From NCBI GenBank assembly GCA_900543515.1, contig UQRW01000004.1, forward strand, positions 1 to 64,000: a DNA stretch of 64,000 nt, read 5' to 3'. Numbering within the stretch: the stretch's first letter is position 1; every line of letters begins with the position of its first letter. The notes under the pieces were generated by a model that saw nothing but the letters and a program-made list of their open reading frames with translations, was not told where the DNA came from and searched no databases. Position numbers and translations under genes: made by a program. Source of the stretch: an uncultured Collinsella sp. GTDB taxonomy: Bacteria; Actinomycetota; Coriobacteriia; Coriobacteriales; Coriobacteriaceae. Below, in pieces: positions 1 to 8,336 of this stretch.

Positions 1-2603
1 TCGACGATCGAGGCGCCGCAGCCCAGGCAGCGGGCGGTCTCGGTGCGCACCTGCTCCTCGGTAAAGGTCTCAACATACTCGCTAAACGGCGCAGCCTTCT
101 CGCGTTCGCGGTCCACATGCGCAACCTCGCGGCTCGCGTTGTCGTAGCTCTCGATCACGACATCGTCGCGGTCGAGCGCGGTGTAGCGGCGCTGGTTGCG
201 GCCGATGGTGAGCGTGGAGCCCGGCTGCACAAAGCGATGGATGGACACGGCAGCCTCGTGGCCGGCGGCAATGGCATCGATGGCAAAGCTGGGGCCGGTG
301 TAGACGTCGCCGCCCACAAAGATGTCGGGTTCGGCGGTCTGGTAAGTCTGGGGATCGGCCAGGGCGCCCTGGCCGCGGCCGAGCTCCACCTTGGAGCCAG
401 CCAGCAGGTCGCCCCACACAATGGACTGGCCAATCGACATGACGACACGGTCGGCATCGACACGGCGCAGATCGTTCTCGTCGTACTCGGGCGCAAAACG
501 GCCCTCGTCGTCAAAGACACGCGTGCAGTGCTTGAAGGTGATACCGCACACACGACCGGCCTCGTCCAGGTGAATCTCCTTGGGGCCCCAGCCGCAGCTG
601 ATGTGAGCGCCGTCCTCAACGGCCTCGCGACGTTCTTCCTCGCTGGCGGGCATCTGGGCCTCGCTCTCCAGGCAGAACATCTCAACGTGCTCGGAACCCA
701 GACGGCAGGCGTTGCGGGTCACGTCGATAGCCACGTTGCCGCCGCCCACCACAATGGTGCGGCCGGGCAGCGCGTCGATCATGCCACTGTTGACCTCGCG
801 CAAAAAGTCGACGGCCACGGTCACGTCCTCGGCATCCTCGCCCGGAATGCCCGCAAGGCGGCCGCCCTGGCAGCCAATGGCAACGTAGAAGGCCTTAAAG
901 CCCTGCGCGCGCAGCTCGTCGAGCGTCACATCGCGACCGACCTCAACGCCATAGCGGAACTCGGCACCCATCAGGCGAATGATCTCGACCTCGGCCTCGA
1001 TAACATCCTTCTGCAGCTTAAAGCTGGGAATGCCGTAGGTGAGCATGCCGCCCGGGCGCTCGTTCTTCTCGAACACGACGGGCTTGTAGCCCTTCTCGGC
1101 CAGATAAAAAGCGCAGGACAGGCCGGCCGGACCGGCACCGATGATGGCGATCTTCTGGTCGAAGCCGCCGGCACGCGTCGGGGTCACCACAGGCGGGACA
1201 TAGCGGGTCGCGGCATCCAGATCGCGCTGGGCGATAAACTTCTTGACCTCGTCGATAGCCACGGCGGCGTCCACACGGCCGCGGGTGCAAGCATCCTCAC
1301 AGCGGCGGTTGCACACGCGGCCGCAGATAGCGGGCAGCGGGTTCTCGCGCTTGATGAGCGCCAGCGCCTCGTCATAGCGGCCCTGCGCCGCGAGCTTTAA
1401 GTAGCCCTGGACGGCAACGTGCGCGGGGCAAGCCGTCTTGCAGGGCGCGGTGCCGGACTCGTGCGTCTCGATACGGTTATCGTTGCGGTAGTTGGGCGAC
1501 CACTTGGTGTGGTCCCACTTGGTGGCATCGGGCAGCTCCTGGCGCGGATACTCGGGCACCTGTCCGCCGGCCTTTTTGCTGCAGAGCTTCTGGCCGAGCT
1601 TGGCGGCACCGGCCGGGCACACCTCAACGCAGCGACCGCAGGCCACGCACTTGTCCTTCTCGACCTTGGCGACATAGGCCGAGCGCGACAGGTTGGGCGT
1701 GTTGAACAGCTGCGAGGTGCGCAGGGCATAGCACACGTTGACGTTGCAGTTGCAGATGGCGAAGATCTTGTTCTCGCCGTCGATGTTGGTGATCTGGTGC
1801 ACAAAGCCGTTGTCCTCGGCCTGGCGCAAGATGTCGTAGACCTCCTCGCGCGTCACATAGTGGCCGCGGTCGGTCTCGACCACGTAGTCGGCCATATCGC
1901 CCACGGCGATGCACCAATCGGCCGGGTCGTCGGCGCAGCCCTCACCCATCACGCGACGGCTCGCGCGGCAGCTGCAGGTGCTAGCGGCATATTTGCCATC
2001 GTATTTGTCGAGCCAATGCTCGATATGCTCGATCGGCACCGACGTGCTCGCGGCATCGATAGCCTTCTCGACCGGAATGACATGCATGCCGATGCCGGCA
2101 CCACCGGGCGGCACCATCGGCGTGGCCTTGGACAGCGGTCCCTTGGACGCCTGCTCAAAGAACTTGGCATAGACCGGGTGCTCCTCGAGCTGGCTCACGC
2201 GCATGTTGAGAAACTCAGCGGAACCCGGCACCAGCATGGGCAGCACCCACTGCTTGGCGCGCTCGGGGTTTTCCCAGTTGTACTCGAGCAGGCCCGTGTA
2301 GCTCATGTCGTCGAGCATCTTCTCGATATCGGCCTCGGGCATGCCGGTGAGCTTGACCATCTCGGGCAGCGTATAGGGACGGCGCATCTTCATCTTGCAG
2401 AGCACTTCGGCCTGCTCGTCAGTCGCGGCCTCGGCAAACGACCAGTACTCGTAGCCCAGCAGCTCATCGCGATGCAGCAGACGGTTGGTGCAGTGCTCGC
2501 ACAGCTTGACGATGGCCTCGCGCGGATGCTCCGGCAGCGGCGGCACGAACTCCGAACCGATGTCGGGCTCGGTGTAGCTAATCCCCGGTCCGTTGAGAAT
2601 CAT
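1..2603 (-). CDS. FeS/FAD NAD(P)-dependent oxidoreductase, GltD-like (3' end cut by window edge)
   Basis: Reads on the minus strand from ATG at 2603 (AGAAGGGA-type RBS upstream) and is still open at base 1, so about 867 residues are visible and the C-terminus is missing. A Cys-rich N-terminal half carries a ferredoxin motif CVACGRCVEVCP near residue 318, then a GltD-type CKTACPAHVAVQGY and CGRVCNRRCEDAC region at about 390-440, an FAD motif IIGAGPAGLSC near 483 and a second dinucleotide motif VVGGGNVAIDV near 613. This is the glutamate-synthase-small-subunit fold, which passes electrons between NAD(P)H, FAD and FeS clusters. No large glutamate synthase subunit is nearby, so the substrate is unknown. 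It is divergent from a TetR gene whose likely operators lie in its promoter region. Confidence 0.85.
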   Translation of the reverse strand, partial: MILNGPGISYTEPDIGSEFVPPLPEHPREAIVKLCEHCTNRLLHRDELLGYEYWSFAEAATDEQAEVLCKMKMRRPYTLPEMVKLTGMPEADIEKMLDDMSYTGLLEYNWENPERAKQWVLPMLVPGSAEFLNMRVSQLEEHPVYAKFFEQASKGPLSKATPMVPPGGAGIGMHVIPVEKAIDAASTSVPIEHIEHWLDKYDGKYAASTCSCRASRRVMGEGCADDPADWCIAVGDMADYVVETDRGHYVTREEVYDILRQAEDNGFVHQITNIDGENKIFAICNCNVNVCYALRTSQLFNTPNLSRSAYVAKVEKDKCVACGRCVEVCPAGAAKLGQKLCSKKAGGQVPEYPRQELPDATKWDHTKWSPNYRNDNRIETHESGTAPCKTACPAHVAVQGYLKLAAQGRYDEALALIKRENPLPAICGRVCNRRCEDACTRGRVDAAVAIDEVKKFIAQRDLDAATRYVPPVVTPTRAGGFDQKIAIIGAGPAGLSCAFYLAEKGYKPVVFEKNERPGGMLTYGIPSFKLQKDVIEAEVEIIRLMGAEFRYGVEVGRDVTLDELRAQGFKAFYVAIGCQGGRLAGIPGEDAEDVTVAVDFLREVNSGMIDALPGRTIVVGGGNVAIDVTRNACRLGSEHVEMFCLESEAQMPASEEERREAVEDGAHISCGWGPKEIHLDEAGRVCGITFKHCTRVFDDEGRFAPEYDENDLRRVDADRVVMSIGQSIVWGDLLAGSKVELGRGQGALADPQTYQTAEPDIFVGGDVYTGPSFAIDAIAAGHEAAVSIHRFVQPGSTLTIGRNQRRYTALDRDDVVIESYDNASREVAHVDREREKAAPFSEYVETFTEEQVRTETARCLGCGASIV

Positions 2604-2696
2604 GGTTGTCCCTTCTCTTGCCACAGCCCGGCGAGACCGCGGCACCCCTCTTTTTTGCAGGCCGGGCATGCCCCCATGCCGTTCACCCGCCATTAG

Positions 2697-2734
2697 TTGA
2701 CATTGTGTCAAAAATAGTATTGACGAACCGTCAA
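2697..2734. promoter_or_regulatory. Tandem palindromes, probable TetR operators
   Basis: Two perfect 15-bp inverted repeats, TTGACATTGTGTCAA (2697-2711) and TTGACGAACCGTCAA (2720-2734), lie 8 bp apart in the 189-bp gap between the divergent oxidoreductase and TetR genes. They share half-site TTGAC(A/G). A degenerate third copy may sit near 2750-2766. Position and symmetry fit autoregulation plus control of the divergent oxidoreductase by the adjacent TetR protein. This is inference. Confidence 0.6.
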
Positions 2735-2792
2735 CAATATTCAAGACTGTTAGGCGAACGGTCAGGCAAAAGAGGATGAAAGGCGGCAAAAC

Positions 2793-3455
2793 ATGAGCAA
2801 CAACACAGCAGATACCTCTGTGGTCGATGCCGTCCCCGCATCCGATAGCGCGGCAAAGCGCTTGACGGGCGACGAACGCCGTCGCGAGATCCTCGCCGCC
2901 GTGCGCACCGTGAGCTCTGAGCTAGGCGTGTCGCATCTATCCGTCTCGGCCGTGACCAAGCGAGCCGGCTGCACGCGCTCATTGTTCTACCACTACTTTG
3001 CCGACATGGACGCCGCTGTCACCGCCGTCATGGACGAGGCGATCGACGGTTTTATCTCCGAGCTCGAGCAGTGGAATGCCAACCGCACCGTCGGTGATAT
3101 CGAGGGCGCGCTCGACACCGTCGCCCCGCTCTTTAAGCGCCTGGTCGTCAGCGGCCACGAGCTGCCGAGTACGCTCACCTCAAGCAGCGGCGCGCTCTAC
3201 GGCGGCTTTTTGCACAACGTGGTCCAGCGTGTGGCGCAGTATATCTGCGACACCACCGTGGTGGATTTTGCCGCCCATCATGAGCTACGCATCGACCATG
3301 TCTACGAGACGTTCTACACCCTCATCATGGGGTTGTTGATGTATATCCGCACGCACCCCGATGTGCCCGACGAGACGGTCAAGGAAATCATCGCCTCGAC
3401 ACTCCACATCGAGGGCTATACCGCCAAGTATCCGGAGCGCAAGCCCCAGAACTGA
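2793..3455 (+). CDS. TetR family transcriptional regulator
   Basis: 220 aa. An N-terminal extension of about 25 residues precedes a TetR DNA-binding domain: ERRREILAAVRTVSSELG, then the helix-turn-helix VSAVTKRAGCTRSLFYHYF around residues 50-70. The C-terminal half is all-helical and should bind a ligand and dimerise. The ATG at 2793 follows a purine-rich AGAGGATGAAAGG stretch. It is divergent from the FeS/FAD oxidoreductase and is followed after 63 bp by the DUF5692 membrane protein, so it probably controls one or both through the palindromes at 2697-2734. The inducer cannot be told from the sequence. Confidence 0.85.
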   Translation: MSNNTADTSVVDAVPASDSAAKRLTGDERRREILAAVRTVSSELGVSHLSVSAVTKRAGCTRSLFYHYFADMDAAVTAVMDEAIDGFISELEQWNANRTVGDIEGALDTVAPLFKRLVVSGHELPSTLTSSSGALYGGFLHNVVQRVAQYICDTTVVDFAAHHELRIDHVYETFYTLIMGLLMYIRTHPDVPDETVKEIIASTLHIEGYTAKYPERKPQN

Positions 3456-3518
3456 CGACATTTGGCCAAACTGCCCGCGATCAGAAGAGGGGCCGCGGGC
3501 GTGTGAAAGGAGAGCAGC

Positions 3519-4526
3519 ATGCTGTTCGATGTTTGGGGTAGCGATACCCTTATCCACTGGGCCGGCTGGGCCATGGTCTTTATTGGCCTGATCGTGCTCA
3601 ACGAGGTCGGCCGCCGCACCAAGCTGGGCGCGGCAATCATCTTTGGCGTGGCTCCGCTGGCCATGACCATCTACTGCGTCGCCATCGCCATCGGCGTCTC
3701 GCAGGGTGCCGAGTGGGCGCTCACCAACCCCACCCATGTGTACCAGAACAGCTGGTTCCACTACGCCAAGGTATACGCGGCGCTGGCCGGTTGCTGGGGC
3801 TTCATTGCCATTAAGTACCAGTGGGGCAAGATTGGCAAGGCGCATTGGTTCCGCGCATGGCCGTTTGTGATCGTCGCCATCAACATCATGATCGCCGTCG
3901 TGTCCGACTTTGAGAGCGCCTATCACTTCTTTGTCCTGGGCGAGTCCACCTGGGTCACCTCCGAAGGTGCTACGCAGCTGGCCGGCTGGAACAACGTGTT
4001 CAACGGCATCGCCGGTATTATCAACATCTTCTGCATGACCGGTTGGTGGAGCGTCTACGCCTCCGAGGACAAGACCGACATGCTGTGGCCCGATATGACC
4101 TGGGTCTACATCATCGCCTACGATATCTGGAACTTCTGCTACACCTACAACTGCCTGCCCACCCACTCCTGGTTCTGCGGCTTTGCGCTGCTTCTGGCGC
4201 CCACCGTCGCCGCCTTTATCTGGAACAAGGGCGGCTGGATCCAGAACCGCGCCTTTACGCTGGCCATTTGGTGCATGTTTGCCCAGGTGTTCCCGTACTT
4301 CCAGGAGGAGTCCATCTTTGTGACCCACTCCACGCTCGACCCCGGCGCCGCCACCGCGGTCTCGATCGCCGCTCTGGTCGCCAACGTCGCCGCGATCATC
4401 TACATCGCCTACCGCGCCAAAAAGCTCGGCCGCAATCCCTACAAGCAGGATGTCTTTGAGGGCACCAGCGATTGGGAGAAGGCTACCGCTCGCCGCGCCA
4501 AGGTGGATTACGCACACGCCGAGTAA
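3519..4526 (+). CDS. DUF5692-type integral membrane protein
   Basis: 335 aa with roughly eight to nine hydrophobic segments spread over the whole length, many Trp and aromatic residues, and a short basic and acidic cytoplasmic tail after residue 300. It opens with MLFDVWGSDTLIHWAGWAM and contains HWFRAWPFVIVAINIMIAVV and WPDMTWVYIIAYDIWNFCY. From memory this pattern matches the DUF5692 family, whose function is unknown. A clear RBS (GAAAGGAGA) precedes ATG 3519. It follows the TetR gene in the same direction and ends before a strong terminator at 4599, so the two probably form one transcript. A transporter or membrane sensor role is possible but not shown. Confidence 0.7.
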   Translation: MLFDVWGSDTLIHWAGWAMVFIGLIVLNEVGRRTKLGAAIIFGVAPLAMTIYCVAIAIGVSQGAEWALTNPTHVYQNSWFHYAKVYAALAGCWGFIAIKYQWGKIGKAHWFRAWPFVIVAINIMIAVVSDFESAYHFFVLGESTWVTSEGATQLAGWNNVFNGIAGIINIFCMTGWWSVYASEDKTDMLWPDMTWVYIIAYDIWNFCYTYNCLPTHSWFCGFALLLAPTVAAFIWNKGGWIQNRAFTLAIWCMFAQVFPYFQEESIFVTHSTLDPGAATAVSIAALVANVAAIIYIAYRAKKLGRNPYKQDVFEGTSDWEKATARRAKVDYAHAE

Positions 4527-4598
4527 CGCGCCTGGCGCAGACATCGCTTGAGCACGAAGCAGCATAGCCGGCTCCGCGCAACTCAACGCATTGTAGAG

Positions 4599-4636
4599 CC
4601 CCCGGAATGTGATCGTTCGCGTTCCGGGGGCCTTTT
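4599..4636 (+). terminator. Rho-independent terminator after the DUF5692 gene
   Basis: Nine-bp stem CCCCCGGAA / TTCCGGGGG with a 14-nt loop, followed by CCTTTT. It lies 73 bp after the stop of the upstream gene and before the next gene's promoter. Confidence 0.85.
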
Positions 4637-4758
4637 GCCGCCGCGAGGATGCGGCCGAACGATGCGCTCGAGTTAAATCGGATCTTATATTTCGCACGCG
4701 CTTTATATGGCTCCATTTTTGGGTACAGTGTTGTCCCGATATTGAGCTTGGGGGATAT

Positions 4759-6255
4759 ATGAAAGATGAGACGATGGGCCAAGAGGATGCGGCCCAAGAT
4801 GCAGAAGCTTGCGCTGAGGCCTTGGAGAGCTTAGACCGGATTTCACTCGATGAGATTGCGTTTGACGATTCGGGCGTTGATGTGCAGGATGAGCCGGAAA
4901 CCGAGGCGCAATCCGATGATCAGGATGCAGGCGACGTTGAGCCTGCCGAGGATGAGGCAGATCACGAAGACACCGAAAGCGAGGCCGGCAACCAGCCCGA
5001 ATCCGACACGGGCGAGGAAACCGTCTTGCTCGACAGCTTACCGGCCGAGGATTCGCTGACCCGCGAGCTTCCTGGCCTGGGTTCCGCACCAGCCGTGGAC
5101 GAGACCATCGCCATGGGCGATATTCCCCTACCATCCGTTCCCTCGGCACGCGAGGCCGAGGTTCGCCATCGCAAGATGTCGCCCAAGCGCCGCAACCTGA
5201 TGGTTGCCGGCGTTGTGGCCGTCGCGCTCGTCGCCGGCGGCGCAGGCTATGCTGCCTGGAACGGATATCAGCAAGAGCAGGCTGCCACTGTCGCCGCCAA
5301 TGCCCACACGATGATGTCAGTGCAGATTGGCGTGCAGGCCGCGGGCCTCGACTGTTCCACTGGCTCAAAGATCCCCGTGCAGGTGAGTGGCCAGGACTCC
5401 GACGGCTCTTCTGTGAGCGAAACACTCTACGTTGACGAGCACGGCCGCGGCATCAAACTGCTGCCCGGCGATTACACGCTCTCCATCGCTGCCTCCCCCA
5501 TCGCGGCCGACGGCACCATCTATACCGTCCCGACCACCAAGACGCAGGTCACCGTTAAGAGCGATGGACAGGATTTAAGTGCCCAGGCCACCTTTAAGCT
5601 CAAGGTGCCTTCGGCCGACACGGTGACTGACGACCAGATCGATGCCGCCGCCAAGTATGCCGAGGAGGGCGGTGCGAGCTCCGCCGCGGCTGCCAAAGTG
5701 CTCCAGCAGGCAGCAACCGCGCGGCGCGACGCCGCCGTCAATGCCGTGAGCGCGCAAAAGGCACAGGCGTCCCGTGATGCTGACGCTCGCCACAAGGCAA
5801 CCGACCTCTACCAGCTCGATATTCCCGTCGAGTGGTACGGCAAGGTCGCAACTTGGCAAAACGGAAGCACGCTATGCATCTATCTGGGCGACGACGCCAA
5901 TACGCCGCTCGTGACGCTCGTTGCGGTGCGCGAGGGCGAGAGCTTTACGCCCGATGAGGGCGATACGGTTTTGGGTGCGGCCAATCTGGGCAACGGTTAT
6001 ACCGTCTATGCCAGCGGCCCCGTCTATCCGTACGTGGTGCCCCAGACTATCAACGGGCGCACCCAGGATCCAGTGTCGACCTACCCCATGGACGCGGCCA
6101 TTGAGCTTGTCGAGCTTACGACCGGCAACCGCTATACCTATAGCCAGATCAAGAACGTGCTGGTCGGCAAAGACGGCAAGGCCGACGCCGCCGCCAAACT
6201 CGAGACCGACTACCTCGCCCAGATTCTCCTGCCGAGTATCAAAGCCCAGGACTAG
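4759..6255 (+). CDS. Membrane-anchored protein with acidic cytoplasmic N-terminus
   Basis: 498 aa from ATG 4759, which has a GGGGGA RBS. An upstream in-frame start at 4609 is rejected because it lies inside the terminator at 4599-4636. Residues 1-135 are extremely rich in Asp and Glu and probably disordered. A basic patch (SPKRRN) and one transmembrane helix follow at about 145-167, so the remaining roughly 330 residues should be outside the cell. Within these, two beta-rich parts surround an Ala-rich helical segment near 290-335 (EEGGASSAAAAKVLQQAA). I recognise no domain. Coriobacteria carry many such single-TM proteins. The next gene is convergent. Confidence 0.75.
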   Translation: MKDETMGQEDAAQDAEACAEALESLDRISLDEIAFDDSGVDVQDEPETEAQSDDQDAGDVEPAEDEADHEDTESEAGNQPESDTGEETVLLDSLPAEDSLTRELPGLGSAPAVDETIAMGDIPLPSVPSAREAEVRHRKMSPKRRNLMVAGVVAVALVAGGAGYAAWNGYQQEQAATVAANAHTMMSVQIGVQAAGLDCSTGSKIPVQVSGQDSDGSSVSETLYVDEHGRGIKLLPGDYTLSIAASPIAADGTIYTVPTTKTQVTVKSDGQDLSAQATFKLKVPSADTVTDDQIDAAAKYAEEGGASSAAAAKVLQQAATARRDAAVNAVSAQKAQASRDADARHKATDLYQLDIPVEWYGKVATWQNGSTLCIYLGDDANTPLVTLVAVREGESFTPDEGDTVLGAANLGNGYTVYASGPVYPYVVPQTINGRTQDPVSTYPMDAAIELVELTTGNRYTYSQIKNVLVGKDGKADAAAKLETDYLAQILLPSIKAQD

Positions 6256-6328
6256 CCTGGCGCAGCAAGGTGCTCCCCAACCGTGATGAGGGAGCCAGGA
6301 GGTCCTGACCCCACAGGTCCATAGATGA

Positions 6329-7681
6329 TTAGGCAAGGAGCCACTTCCATGCGGGCACAACGTGGACCACACCGTGCTCGCATGAAATATCGGTCTGTTC
6401 ATCCATGGTAACGATTGCCGACTCGCCAAGATCGAACTGGGCCATCGAGGCATCAAGCGCGGCAATTTCGCGCTCGCGCGTTTTCTCACGTGCCATATCC
6501 GCACTCACCTGAATCAGGCTATAAGCCCGCATGAGAAGCGCGTCCCCAGCCACAAAGTCCACCTCATGGCTTTTGCTCTTCTCTTTGATCAGCAGGCGGC
6601 AGACCGAGCCGGTCCTCACCGCGGGAGTCTTTCTTCTTAGCGCATTGAACACTGCGGTCTCGAGCCTCTGGCCCTGGTCCAATGCTGATGCGGGAGAGAA
6701 TGCTCCAAACATCGCAGGGTCGACAGCGTAGACCTTAGACGCAGACCGCATGTTATTTGCCAGTGAACGCGTGAACTCCGGCACAGAAAATAACAGGTAG
6801 GCGTCCTCATAATACTCAAGTAAATCGCTAAGCGAATTACGACTGACGGGTATCTGCCTGCTCTTGAACTCGTTATACACTTTGTTCACCGACAGCTCTC
6901 GTCCCGAAGATGCCATACACCGCGTCAAGAACAGCGATGCCAGGCGAGGGTTCTTGACGTCGTAGCGTTCAACGACGTCCATGGCGACCGTTCGCGAAGC
7001 ATATTCCTGTAGCAGCTGAATCGCGTCTGCGGGCGTCTGCCCAAGTGTCGCGATGAATCCCCCTCGTTCAAGATATCCGATCAGATGATGTCGAAGCAGC
7101 GCTGCATCGCTCGGGGAAAAGGTCGCATCTGGCTCGAGAACGCTCCCCGTCTTATATCGAACGTATTCCGAAAAACTCAACGGAAAAAGCTCTCGCACAA
7201 GAGAACGACCCCTGAACTCGCTCTTAAGTTCTGAGGACAGCATCTTAGAAGAAGATCCCGTCACATAGACGGTCGCTTTCTCCGTATCGACTACACGCCG
7301 CAGAAACGCACCCCATTCGGGAATTTCCTGGATCTCGTCAAAGAAAATGTAAGCGCCCTCGGTTCGAGCAACAGGATACAGCGCATAGAACGTGTCGAGC
7401 ACGTCCGCCAGCAGCGATGGCTCATACGGGCGCAAGCGCTCATCCTCAAAATTGAAGTAAAGCATCCGGTCAAGCTCGACGCCCCGGCTCTGAAGCCGCC
7501 GCATCTCCTGATACAGGCGATACGTCTTTCCACAACGGCGGGCCCCCACAATCACATTTACGATGTTGTCGCGCTTTGGCTCCTGTGGGTTTCCTAGATC
7601 AAGGTCTCGCTCAAAAACCTGCGGAACCCCCTGCTGTTCAAAGTCCTTTATTTTCTGGGCGATCAAGTCGTTGAATGCCAT
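6329..7681 (-). CDS. ATP-binding protein, AAA_14 plus DUF4143 domains
   Basis: 450 aa. Walker A GARRCGKTY lies at about 47-55 and Walker B IFFDEIQEI at about 112-120, followed by sensor-like VYVTGSSSKM and the DUF4143 region (ELFPLSFSEYVRYK, then DVVERYDVKN). The C-terminal part has the nuclease-like KEKSKSHEVDFV. These ATPases are common accessory genes in gut bacteria and have no settled role. Base composition is visibly less GC-rich than the neighbours, which suggests acquisition. The gene stands alone, with a 23-bp inverted repeat spanning its promoter region (7690-7749). Confidence 0.85.
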   Translation of the reverse strand: MAFNDLIAQKIKDFEQQGVPQVFERDLDLGNPQEPKRDNIVNVIVGARRCGKTYRLYQEMRRLQSRGVELDRMLYFNFEDERLRPYEPSLLADVLDTFYALYPVARTEGAYIFFDEIQEIPEWGAFLRRVVDTEKATVYVTGSSSKMLSSELKSEFRGRSLVRELFPLSFSEYVRYKTGSVLEPDATFSPSDAALLRHHLIGYLERGGFIATLGQTPADAIQLLQEYASRTVAMDVVERYDVKNPRLASLFLTRCMASSGRELSVNKVYNEFKSRQIPVSRNSLSDLLEYYEDAYLLFSVPEFTRSLANNMRSASKVYAVDPAMFGAFSPASALDQGQRLETAVFNALRRKTPAVRTGSVCRLLIKEKSKSHEVDFVAGDALLMRAYSLIQVSADMAREKTREREIAALDASMAQFDLGESAIVTMDEQTDISCEHGVVHVVPAWKWLLA

Positions 7682-7689
7682 GATTCTCC

Positions 7690-7749
7690 AATCTTGCTCT
7701 CTAGCTAATCAAAATTATACCGATTCTTGATTAATTAGAGAGCAAGATT
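7690..7749 (-). promoter_or_regulatory. Long inverted repeat over the promoter of the AAA/DUF4143 gene
   Basis: Arms of 23 nt (7690-7712 and 7727-7749) match at 21 of 23 positions; the core is AATCTTGCTCTCTA. The 14-nt centre contains a perfect minus-strand TATAAT (7714-7719) located 33 bp before the ATPase start codon. A bound dimer would cover the promoter, so this looks like an operator. The regulator is unknown; self-regulation is possible. Confidence 0.6.
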
Positions 7750-8002
7750 GTGTGTAGCTTGATTAACACTTAAGCAAGTTTTATCACCGTTATTGCTCCG
7801 AAGGATATCGAGTGGCTAAGAGGACAACCGAGCTCGAATGCGACTCCCCGAGCAGTCAATTTGGGACGGGGCTTTTTTGACTACCCTCCCCCTGTAGAAA
7901 AATCCCTAACGCAGTTGCGGTGAAATAGGGCTGTTTTTGCTGGTCAAACCGCAAAACAGTCCCTATTTCACCGCAACTTATTGGTGGCCTTTTGGGTGGC
8001 AC
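7750..8002. repeat. Gene-free stretch with a half palindrome and a TTGCGGTGAAATAG hairpin
   Basis: No coding sequence is supported here. AATTTGGGACGGGGCT at 7859-7874 is one arm of the hairpin seen complete at 59662-59738; here it is followed by six T. At 7914-7977 a 17-bp perfect stem (GTTGCGGTGAAATAGGG with its complement) is the first of three copies of a hairpin family, the others being near 22250 and 44680. It ends 25 bp from the stop of the small gene at 8003. Confidence 0.8.
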
Positions 8003-8206
8003 TTAGCGCCAGGGGTCGGCTTCGAACATCGGCTCGCGCTCGGGGCGGCGATCGCTGTAGGGATCGTAGCCGTCATCGTCCTCGTTCTCGGCACGGATGT
8101 AGGGGTCGCGCGGCTTGGGCGCCGGTTTGGGAGAAGCCTTCGGTGCGACCGGCGCGGCGGGCGCTGCCTCAGCAACCGGTGCGTGCGTCTTGTTCTCGTC
8201 TTTCAT
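8003..8206 (-). CDS. Small Pro/Ala-rich hypothetical protein
   Basis: 67 aa from ATG 8206, chosen because AAGGAG lies 8 nt before it; an in-frame ATG two codons upstream is too close to that RBS. The first half is Ala/Pro/Lys-rich (VAEAAPAAPVAPKASPK) and the second half is charged, with PRDPYIRAENEDDDGYDPY and a final FEADPWR. It is probably disordered. No family is recognised. It lies downstream of clpB but behind a strong terminator, so it is likely transcribed separately. Confidence 0.6.
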   Translation of the reverse strand: MKDENKTHAPVAEAAPAAPVAPKASPKPAPKPRDPYIRAENEDDDGYDPYSDRRPEREPMFEADPWR

Positions 8207-8256
8207 CTGCATATCTCCTTGCCATGTACTCATGCTCAACATCATCGATTGTCGCA

Positions 8257-8295
8257 CGAAAAAGGGCGGCGGACCCGATTGGATCCGCCGCCCTT
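8257..8295 (-). terminator. Rho-independent terminator of clpB
   Basis: Twelve-bp perfect stem (8262-8273 with 8284-8295; AAGGGCGGCGGA on the plus strand) with an oligo-T run on the minus strand at its distal side (8263-8259), 42 bp after the clpB stop codon. Confidence 0.9.
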
Positions 8296-8336
8296 GGCGT
8301 TTTGCGATGAGGTGCGGTTAAAGCCGGCCCCATAAT

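Noticed and set aside
4609..4758. N-terminal extension of the membrane-anchored protein
   Set aside because: It runs through a strong terminator and adds 50 unrelated residues; ATG 4759 has an RBS.
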